Source: Actinobacteria bacterium 21-64-8 (GTDB lineage: Bacteria; Actinomycetota; Acidimicrobiia; Acidimicrobiales; RAAP-2). From it: a stretch of 9,438 bases of DNA. Both the position numbers and the translations under genes were made by a program. The stretch covers positions 1-9,438 of the forward strand of contig NCBD01000059.1 in NCBI GenBank assembly GCA_002255315.1. Direction: 5' to 3'. Numbering within the stretch: position 1 is the stretch's first letter; each line of letters starts with the position of its first letter. Positions 1-5,256 of this stretch are shown here, in pieces. The notes beneath the pieces were generated by a model, which worked only from the letters and a program-made list of their open reading frames with translations, had not been told where the DNA came from and made no database searches.

Positions 1-443
1 TTCGTGACGACCTCGACGCCGTCGCCGACCGCGTCGATTGGGTCGCAAAGTACCGCGTCGTGCAGGGTTTTCGAGATCGACACGACCTCAGTGCCACCGA
101 CTCCAAACTGCGCGCCATCGATCTTCAGTACCACGATCTTCGCCCCGAACGATCTCTCGCCCAGCGCGTGGGACTGCGCACGCTCTTCGAGAGCGCTGCG
201 GTTCGTGAAGCGGTTCACAATCCACCCACCACCACTCGGGCTTACTTTCGTGGTCAATGTGTCGCGCGTTACCCCGACGAGATCATCTCGGCGAATTGGG
301 ATTCGGTCGTCTTTGACGTCGGTGAGGGACCACTCCAACGCGTCCCCATGCTGGACCCGTTACGGGGTACGCAATCGTTGACGCAAGAGTTGCTAGAAAC
401 GAGTGCAACGGCTGCTGACCTTTTGGCCGCACTAGACAGGTAG
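1..443 (+). CDS. dop: Pup deamidase/depupylase Dop, C-terminal part (5' end outside window)
   Basis: Partial gene; the first full codon is at base 3, leaving 146 residues before the TAG at 441-443. Dop deamidates the C-terminal Gln of Pup to Glu and removes Pup from tagged proteins. It belongs to the carboxylate-amine ligase-like family that also contains PafA. Visible Dop traits are ADRVDWVAKYR near the start, DLQYHDLRPE in the middle, then PPTTTRAYFRG, NWDSVVFDVG and PLRGTQ close to the end. The NWDSVVFDVG ending distinguishes it from PafA, which has TVDWVHLKLND at the matching place. The N-terminal catalytic region and the Dop-specific loop lie outside the window, so activity cannot be judged from motifs. 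Pup starts 9 bases downstream, as is usual for this locus. Identification is firm from the motifs and the gene order. Confidence 0.93.
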   Translation, partial: RDDLDAVADRVDWVAKYRVVQGFRDRHDLSATDSKLRAIDLQYHDLRPERSLAQRVGLRTLFESAAVREAVHNPPTTTRAYFRGQCVARYPDEIISANWDSVVFDVGEGPLQRVPMLDPLRGTQSLTQELLETSATAADLLAALDR

Positions 444-452
444 AACAGTGGT

Positions 453-647
453 ATGAGTGAACAAGAGCGAATCCAAAAGAGAACGGGCGAGCGCACCGCT
501 CCCGAGACGACCGAGGTAAACGTCGACGCCACCAAGGGCGACCAACTTAAAGCGGACCTCGATGATCTGCTCGACGAAATTGACGAGGTCTTGGAAGAAA
601 ACGCCGAGGAGTTTGTTCGCAACTACGTCCAAAAGGGTGGCCAATAG
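453..647 (+). CDS. pup: Prokaryotic ubiquitin-like protein Pup
   Basis: A protein of 64 residues, the same length as mycobacterial Pup. It is the modifier that PafA attaches to lysines of proteins destined for the proteasome. The N-terminal third is polar and probably disordered. Residues about 31-58 are rich in Leu, Asp and Glu with heptad-like spacing; this is the region that in known Pups forms a helix on the coiled coil of Mpa/ARC. The C-terminus is YVQKGGQ, so the gene encodes the Gln form, which Dop must deamidate to Glu before ligation. The Lys at 61 is conserved in the family. The start is the first ATG after the dop stop; no strong Shine-Dalgarno is visible. The stop codon TAG touches the ATG of prcB, so the two are probably translationally coupled. 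Confidence 0.97.
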   Translation: MSEQERIQKRTGERTAPETTEVNVDATKGDQLKADLDDLLDEIDEVLEENAEEFVRNYVQKGGQ

Positions 648-1439
648 ATGGGACTGCCGCTGTTTAGCGCACACGATGATCCAGGTCCCTCTTTTATCGA
701 CTATGCGGAGCGAAACGGAATAGTTCGCACGGGAGCTTCGAGCGAGGTCCACGTCCACGCCACGACCGTGATTGCCCTTCGCTACGCGACGGGCGTGGTG
801 ATGGTGGGGGACCGTCAGGCGACTGGCAACTACATCGCCAGTCGCGACGTACGAAAGATTGAGCCAGCCGATCGATTCACTGGACTCGCCATTTCGGGAA
901 GTGCGGCGCGGGGCATTGAACTACTGCGCCTGACACAACTTTCCTTCGAGCACTACGAAAAGATGACCGACCGCTCGCTGAGTCTTGAGGGGAAGGCCAA
1001 CTACCTCTCTCCGATTATTCAGCGCAACAATCTCTCAACCCCCTTGTTAGTCCTGCCGTTGCTCGCCGGCTGGGATCGCAACGCCGAGCAGGGACGCGTC
1101 TTTGAGTACGACGGCGCGGGAGGGTGCTACGAGCGCAGTGACTTCGCGACCATTGGCTCGGGTTCTCCGTTCGCCGAAGGCACGCTACGCCTTGGATTCC
1201 GAGCCGAGATGAGCCTCGAAGAGGCGCTCGAACTTGGCGCCCTGGCGCTCTACGAAGCGGGTGACAATGATCCCTCCACCGGAGGACCTGACTTCGTCCG
1301 GCGAATCTTTCCCATGATGGTCGTCATCGACGCGGAGGGATTCCGCGAACTTGAGCTCGATGACGTCGAGCAGCGATTTCTGGCAATCTCCGAACGGCGC
1401 ACTCAGTCGGGTGGCGTCGCGGGGGGTGCCCTGCGGTGA
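648..1439 (+). CDS. prcB: Proteasome beta subunit PrcB (catalytic, with propeptide)
   Basis: The beta subunit forms the two inner rings of the 20S core and carries the proteolytic N-terminal threonine. The 263-residue precursor has a propeptide of about 38 residues; the mature chain should begin at Thr39 (HA/TTVIALRY), leaving about 225 residues. Asp55 (GDR) is mature Asp17. Lys70 in RDVRK corresponds to the catalytic Lys33 of other beta subunits, although it falls at mature position 32 here because the preceding loop is one residue shorter than in the mycobacterial protein. GSGS (about 168-171) and GGPDFVRRIFP (about 207-217) are further family motifs. The residue before the cleavage point is Ala rather than the usual Gly. 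The ATG follows the pup stop with no gap, and the end overlaps prcA by four bases. Confidence 0.96.
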   Translation: MGLPLFSAHDDPGPSFIDYAERNGIVRTGASSEVHVHATTVIALRYATGVVMVGDRQATGNYIASRDVRKIEPADRFTGLAISGSAARGIELLRLTQLSFEHYEKMTDRSLSLEGKANYLSPIIQRNNLSTPLLVLPLLAGWDRNAEQGRVFEYDGAGGCYERSDFATIGSGSPFAEGTLRLGFRAEMSLEEALELGALALYEAGDNDPSTGGPDFVRRIFPMMVVIDAEGFRELELDDVEQRFLAISERRTQSGGVAGGALR

Positions 1440-2113
1440 GCAACTACTTTTACGTTTCGCCCGAACAGCTCATCAAGGATCGAGCCGAGTTTGCCCAAAA
1501 GGGCATCGCGCGCGGTCGTTCGATCGTGGGCGCGATCTACAACAAGGGCGTCGTGCTCGTCGCGGAGAACCCGAGCGCTTCGTTAAACAAGATCTCCGAG
1601 GTCTACGACCGCATCGCCTTCGCCGGTGTGGGCAAATACAACGAGTTCGATCGACTCCGCGAAGCCGGTATACGGTGGGCCGACGGCACGGGCTACACGT
1701 ATTCGCGCGAAGACGTCGACGCGCGAGCGTTGGCGAACTACTACGCCCAGTACCTCGGCGACATGTTCACCGAGGGCCAAAAGCCCCTTGAGGTCGAGAT
1801 TCTCATCGCTCAACTGGGTTCGAAGTTGCGCCCCACCAAGCTCTATCGAATCGCGTACGAAGGCACCATCTCGGACGAGCCTCACTTTGTAGTTCTTGGG
1901 GGCGACGCCGAGACCATTAAAGAACGCTTCGCGCAGTCGGCGCCCGAACTCGAAGCGCTCGACGCCACGCTCAAGCATGCGGTGGCGGCCCTCGCGGGTC
2001 CGGATCGAACGATTCCCGTCCAAGAGCTTGAAGTGGGCATCCTCGAGGACCGTGGCGGTCGACGAACCTTTAGGCGCCTTAGTGTCGATGAGGTGAGCGG
2101 ACTGCTGGACTAG
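1436..2113 (+). CDS. prcA: Proteasome alpha subunit PrcA
   Basis: The alpha subunit (225 residues) forms the outer, gating rings of the 20S core and has no catalytic threonine. The N-terminus SNYFYVSPEQLIKDRAEFAQKG matches the alpha-ring gate and first helix of actinobacterial PrcA. KGIARGRS, VAENPSASLNKISEVYDR, GKYNEFDRLR, LYRIAYEGTI and DEPHFVVLGG are family blocks. The start is GTG at 1436, inside the prcB stop (GTGA overlap), with a G-rich stretch at 1421-1428 that could serve as a weak ribosome binding site. Overlap of this kind suits two subunits needed in equal amounts. The tail is short and ends LLD; the mycobacterial protein has a longer, serine-rich extension. Confidence 0.96.
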   Translation: MSNYFYVSPEQLIKDRAEFAQKGIARGRSIVGAIYNKGVVLVAENPSASLNKISEVYDRIAFAGVGKYNEFDRLREAGIRWADGTGYTYSREDVDARALANYYAQYLGDMFTEGQKPLEVEILIAQLGSKLRPTKLYRIAYEGTISDEPHFVVLGGDAETIKERFAQSAPELEALDATLKHAVAALAGPDRTIPVQELEVGILEDRGGRRTFRRLSVDEVSGLLD

Positions 2114-2115
2114 GA
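2112..2115 (+). promoter_or_regulatory. Shine-Dalgarno AGGA for pafA
   Basis: AGGA overlaps the prcA stop codon and lies five bases before the ATG at 2121. It supports this start and translation of pafA from the upstream proteasome transcript. The position is directly visible; its use is inferred. Confidence 0.55.
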
Positions 2116-2120
2116 ACGAC

Positions 2121-3491
2121 ATGCTGCGACGGATCTTCGGGATCGAAACCGAATACGGAGTCACCTTTTCCCTGCGCGGTCAACGGCGTCTAAGTCCCGA
2201 CGAAGTTTCTCGCTTCCTCTTTCGCAAGGTCGTCGCGTGGGGACGTTCGTCGAACGTCTTTTTAGAAAATGGCTGCCGACTGTATCTCGACGTCGGCTCG
2301 CACCCCGAGTACGCCACGGCCGAATGCGACACGCTCAGTGACGTCGTAGCTCAAGATAAGGCCGGCGAGTCAATTCTTCGCGAACTCGTCGGCTACGCCC
2401 AACAACAGTTGAGCGACGAGGGCATTCGCGGCGACATCTTCCTCTTCAAAAACAATACCGATTCGTCGGGAAACTCCTACGGTTGCCACGAAAACTACTG
2501 CATTGAACGGATTGAAGACTTGACACGTCTCGAGCAGGTCTTCATTCCTTTTTTGATCAGTCGTCAGATCTTTACTGGTGCGGGCAAGGTCGTGACAAAC
2601 GCGCGGGGTACCAGCTTCTCGATGAGCCAGCGCGCCGAGCACATCTGGGAGTCGATCTCCTCAGCCACTACACGTTCGCGCCCAATTATAAATACCCGCG
2701 ACGAGCCACACGCAGATCCAGAGAAGTATCGGCGACTCCACGTCATCGTCGGAGACTCCAACATGAGCGAGTTCGCGACGTACCTAAAGATTGGCACCGC
2801 GGCAGTCGTCTTAGCAATGATTGAAGATAAGACCACCGTCTTGCGGGACTACTCAATGTCCTCGCCGATCAACGCGCTGCGCGATATTTCTTATGACCTG
2901 TGGAGCAAAGAGCCCGTCAAGTTGACGAACGGACGCGACTTGACGGCGCTCGAGATCCAAGAAGACCTCTGTGAGCGGGCCGAGAACTTCCTCCAATCGC
3001 ACCAACTGCCCGGCGACCAAGTCCACGCCGTCAAGCTGTGGCGCCAAGTCATCGAACAGTACCGAAGCGATCCCATGGGCCTCGCCGACCGCGTCGACTG
3101 GATCACGAAATTACAGATCATCGAGCGCGAACGCGAACGCAGTGGCGTCGAACTCAGTGATCCAAAAATTGCCCTCATTGATCTGCTCTACCACGACACG
3201 AACTACGAGCGCGGACTGTTTTATCGACGTCAAGCCAAGGGCCACGTCCGTCGCGTCGTCACGGACGACGAGATTGCCACCGCGACGCACACGCCACCCG
3301 CCACGACGCGTGCGCACATGCGCGGCACCTTTATCCAAGCGGCCAAAAAATGGCGCCGCGACTACACCGTGGACTGGGTCCATCTTAAGTTGAACGACGA
3401 GATGCAACGCACCGTTTTGCTGAAGGATCCGTTCAAAAGTAGCGACGAGCGATTCCAGAAACTCTTATTGTCGCTCGAACGTCATAATTAG
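2121..3491 (+). CDS. pafA: Pup--protein ligase PafA
   Basis: The 456-residue PafA uses ATP to activate the C-terminal Glu of Pup and joins it to a lysine of the target protein. The N-terminal catalytic domain shows RRIFGIETEYGV with the metal-binding Glu9. It also has LYLDVGSHPEYATAECD (residues 54-70), in which Asp57 is the family's catalytic Asp and Glu63/Glu68 are conserved. FKNNTDSSGNSYGCHENY (about 109-126) and SSATTRSRPIINTRDEPHAD (about 180-199) are further active-site stretches. The C-terminal domain has LADRVDWI, LSDPKIALIDL, PPATTRAHMRG and TVDWVHLKLND, paralogous to the Dop end at the left of the window. Length is close to mycobacterial PafA and nothing essential is missing. The gap after prcA is 7 bases. 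In mycobacteria pafB and pafC follow; here signal peptidase I does. Confidence 0.96.
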   Translation: MLRRIFGIETEYGVTFSLRGQRRLSPDEVSRFLFRKVVAWGRSSNVFLENGCRLYLDVGSHPEYATAECDTLSDVVAQDKAGESILRELVGYAQQQLSDEGIRGDIFLFKNNTDSSGNSYGCHENYCIERIEDLTRLEQVFIPFLISRQIFTGAGKVVTNARGTSFSMSQRAEHIWESISSATTRSRPIINTRDEPHADPEKYRRLHVIVGDSNMSEFATYLKIGTAAVVLAMIEDKTTVLRDYSMSSPINALRDISYDLWSKEPVKLTNGRDLTALEIQEDLCERAENFLQSHQLPGDQVHAVKLWRQVIEQYRSDPMGLADRVDWITKLQIIERERERSGVELSDPKIALIDLLYHDTNYERGLFYRRQAKGHVRRVVTDDEIATATHTPPATTRAHMRGTFIQAAKKWRRDYTVDWVHLKLNDEMQRTVLLKDPFKSSDERFQKLLLSLERHN

Positions 3492-3497
3492 GGCGAC

Positions 3498-3503
3498 TAA
3501 CCT
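3498..3503 (+). promoter_or_regulatory. Candidate -10 box (TAACCT) for leaderless lepB transcript
   Basis: TAACCT fits the actinobacterial TANNNT -10 pattern and ends six bases before the GTG at 3510, which would place the transcription start on the G of the start codon. There is no Shine-Dalgarno in the 18-base gap. No convincing -35 is present, so the call rests on spacing only. Confidence 0.4.
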
Positions 3504-3509
3504 TCATTC

Positions 3510-4106
3510 GTGACCGATGAACCTACGTCCTCCGTTGACGTCGTCGAACGCGCCGCACCGGTGACACTGCGCCGACGCAACCCCACACGCACCGTCCTCG
3601 AGTGGGTCATCATCTTGGTTGTCGCCGTCGGAGTCTCGTTCTTCGTGCGCACCTTTGCCTTCCAGACATTTTTTATTCCTTCTGGCTCGATGGAACCAAC
3701 CTTGATGGTGGGCGACCGCATTGTGGTGGACAAACTCAGCGTCGACTTTGGCTCGATCAACATTGGCGATATTCTGGTTTTTAAGGCACCGCCCACCGAA
3801 AACTGTGGCGGCCCCCCAGTCACCGACCTCGTCAAACGCGTCATTGGCACGCCCGGAGATACCATCACCTCCAAGGGCAACACGATTTACGTCAATGGGC
3901 GACCTTTGGCCGAGAAGTGGACGCACACCGAACCGCTGGGACCCGCCATTGGCGTAGTCCACCTCAAGGCCAATCAGTACTTCATGATGGGTGACAATCA
4001 CAGTGATTCGTGCGACTCGCGAAGCTGGGGACCAATCACTCGTTCGGACGTAATCGGCAAAGCGTTCTTGAGGATTTGGCCCCTGAGTCGCTTCGGTAGC
4101 CTCTAA
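3510..4106 (+). CDS. lepB: Signal peptidase I
   Basis: Type I signal peptidase (S26 family, 198 residues), which cleaves signal peptides from Sec- and Tat-exported proteins on the outer face of the membrane. A polar N-terminus of about 30 residues is followed by one membrane segment (about 31-50). FIPSGSMEPTL holds the catalytic Ser60, and DLVKRVIGTPGD holds the general base Lys109. The conserved box MGDNHSDSCDSRSWGPI spans about 160-176. Two extracytoplasmic cysteines, Cys99 and Cys168 (the latter inside the GDN...DSR box), could form a disulfide. The start is GTG: an in-frame TAA at 3498-3500 excludes a longer protein and the ATG at 3517 is out of frame. It lies between pafA and the tat genes, a sensible partner for Tat export. 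No Shine-Dalgarno is seen. Confidence 0.95.
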   Translation: MTDEPTSSVDVVERAAPVTLRRRNPTRTVLEWVIILVVAVGVSFFVRTFAFQTFFIPSGSMEPTLMVGDRIVVDKLSVDFGSINIGDILVFKAPPTENCGGPPVTDLVKRVIGTPGDTITSKGNTIYVNGRPLAEKWTHTEPLGPAIGVVHLKANQYFMMGDNHSDSCDSRSWGPITRSDVIGKAFLRIWPLSRFGSL

Positions 4107-4125
4107 AAATCATTGCGGTGGCCCC

Positions 4126-4131
4126 TAGTAT
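4126..4131 (+). promoter_or_regulatory. Candidate -10 box (TAGTAT) for leaderless Tat-subunit transcript
   Basis: TAGTAT ends six bases before the GTG at 4138, the same spacing as at lepB, and would put the transcription start on the start codon. It sits in the loop of a short inverted repeat (GGCCCC ... GGGGTC, 4120-4137). No Shine-Dalgarno or clear -35 is visible. Confidence 0.4.
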
Positions 4132-4137
4132 GGGGTC

Positions 4138-4521
4138 GTGTTTAGTTTGAGCCCCATCAAGATCATGGTCATTGTGGCCGTCATCTTGCTCTTGATGGGA
4201 CCGGACAAATTGCCCGAAGTGGCGCACAAATTAGGATCATGGTGGCGCACCTTGAAGAACCTCCAAGCTCGCGTCGAATCCGAAGTGCGCCAAGCGATTC
4301 CCGATCTTCCCAGCACCGGAGACCTCGCGCGCATCGCGCGGAGTCCAGTCAATCTCTTGAATCAACTCGCCGACCGCGTCGAATCCAAGGAGTACGACGA
4401 CAACCTCGAGACCACTGAGGCGAGCACCGAGGAGACCCCCCTCATTGTTCGTCCCGCCCCCGCGCCGCCCTCTCCGCGTCCCTTCGACGCGTCGGCGCCG
4501 CCTGACCCTTCGATGAACTAA
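4138..4521 (+). CDS. tatA/tatB: Twin-arginine translocase TatA/TatB-family subunit (TatB-like)
   Basis: A 127-residue, single-span component of the Tat pathway, which exports folded proteins with twin-arginine signal peptides. A very short N-terminus leads into one membrane segment (about 7-20), the hinge GPDKLPE (21-27) and an amphipathic helix (about 28-55). The tail is acidic, then rich in Pro and Ala, and probably disordered. The Phe that usually precedes the hinge Gly in TatA is Met here. GP-x-x-LPE followed by a long helix (LGSWWRTLKNLQARVESEV) looks closer to TatB than to TatA; the paralogue call stays open because both belong to one family. tatC starts 6 bases after the stop. If this is the only such protein in the genome it may serve both roles. 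The GTG start is chosen because it gives the normal LSPIKI-type N-terminus. Confidence 0.9.
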   Translation: MFSLSPIKIMVIVAVILLLMGPDKLPEVAHKLGSWWRTLKNLQARVESEVRQAIPDLPSTGDLARIARSPVNLLNQLADRVESKEYDDNLETTEASTEETPLIVRPAPAPPSPRPFDASAPPDPSMN

Positions 4522-4527
4522 GGCACC

Positions 4528-5256
4528 ATGGCGAAGTTTCGTAAGGCCGCCTCGGGTATGACCCTGGCCGAACACCTGGCCGAACTTCGACATCGTTTCC
4601 TCGTCTCGACGATTGCCGTGTCACTCTTTGGCGTCGGTGCGTTCGTGTTCTACCCGAACATTTTGAAGGTGCTCCAGCACCCCTACTGCGCCGCGATTCC
4701 TAAGCACTGTCTCTTTCTGGTGACCAACCCTCTCGATGGACTCACGTTGCGGGTAAAGATCGCTTTCTTCGGTGGTTTTCTCCTGGCTTCGCCCGTGATC
4801 TTGTACCAAGCGTGGCGCTTCATCACACCGGGCCTAAAACAGCGGGAACGACGCTACGCCGTGCCTTTCGTGGTGGCGTCCATGGTCTTCTTCTCGGGCG
4901 GCGTCCTATTGGCGTACTTCAGCTTTGGTCACGCCATTCAGTTCTTGAAGTCCATTGGCGGTTCGACGCTCATAACGGAATACAACCCCAATCAGTACCT
5001 CACGCTTTTTCTTTTGATGATGTTCATCTTTGGCTTGACCTTCCTCTTTCCCGTCTTTCTCGTGGCGCTGGAGTTGGCCAACGTCGTCACGCCCCAGCAG
5101 CTGTTACGAAGTTGGCGCTACGCGGTGATCGGTATCACGATTGCGTCGGCGGTCTTCACGCCGAGTGGTGATCCGCTCTCGATGTTGGCGTTGGCCCTGC
5201 CGCTCGTGGTGTTCTACTTCGGCGCGATTGGCGTCGGAAAACTCCTCAAACGGTGA
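4528..5256 (+). CDS. tatC: Sec-independent protein translocase TatC
   Basis: TatC (242 residues) is the polytopic receptor of the Tat pathway and binds the twin-arginine signal. The cytoplasmic N-terminus has MTLAEHLAELRHRF with Glu19, matching the conserved HLxELR motif. FITPGLKQRERR (98-109), with Glu107, forms the first cytoplasmic loop, the main signal-binding site. TPSGDPLS (211-218) precedes the last span. Six membrane segments fit about 24-42, 77-95, 111-132, 158-180, 197-211 and 219-236. The first outer loop has Cys54 and Cys61, which may pair. An in-frame ATG at 4558 (Met11) would also work; the ATG at 4528 is preferred because AAGG lies four bases upstream, next to the preceding stop. 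The end overlaps the helicase by GTGA, implying coupled translation. Confidence 0.96.
   Translation: MAKFRKAASGMTLAEHLAELRHRFLVSTIAVSLFGVGAFVFYPNILKVLQHPYCAAIPKHCLFLVTNPLDGLTLRVKIAFFGGFLLASPVILYQAWRFITPGLKQRERRYAVPFVVASMVFFSGGVLLAYFSFGHAIQFLKSIGGSTLITEYNPNQYLTLFLLMMFIFGLTFLFPVFLVALELANVVTPQQLLRSWRYAVIGITIASAVFTPSGDPLSMLALALPLVVFYFGAIGVGKLLKR

Noticed and set aside
4..381. Open frame of 125 codons in frame 1 at the left edge
   Set aside because: It overlaps the Dop frame, which carries clear family motifs; the frame 1 product is low-complexity Ser/Thr/Arg-rich sequence.
1583..2164. Antisense open frame of 193 codons across prcA and the start of pafA
   Set aside because: It lies opposite well-recognised genes, has no family resemblance and reflects the codon bias of the sense strand.
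3504..4001. Antisense open frame opposite lepB
   Set aside because: The sense strand encodes a complete signal peptidase with catalytic Ser and Lys; the antisense product has no recognisable features.
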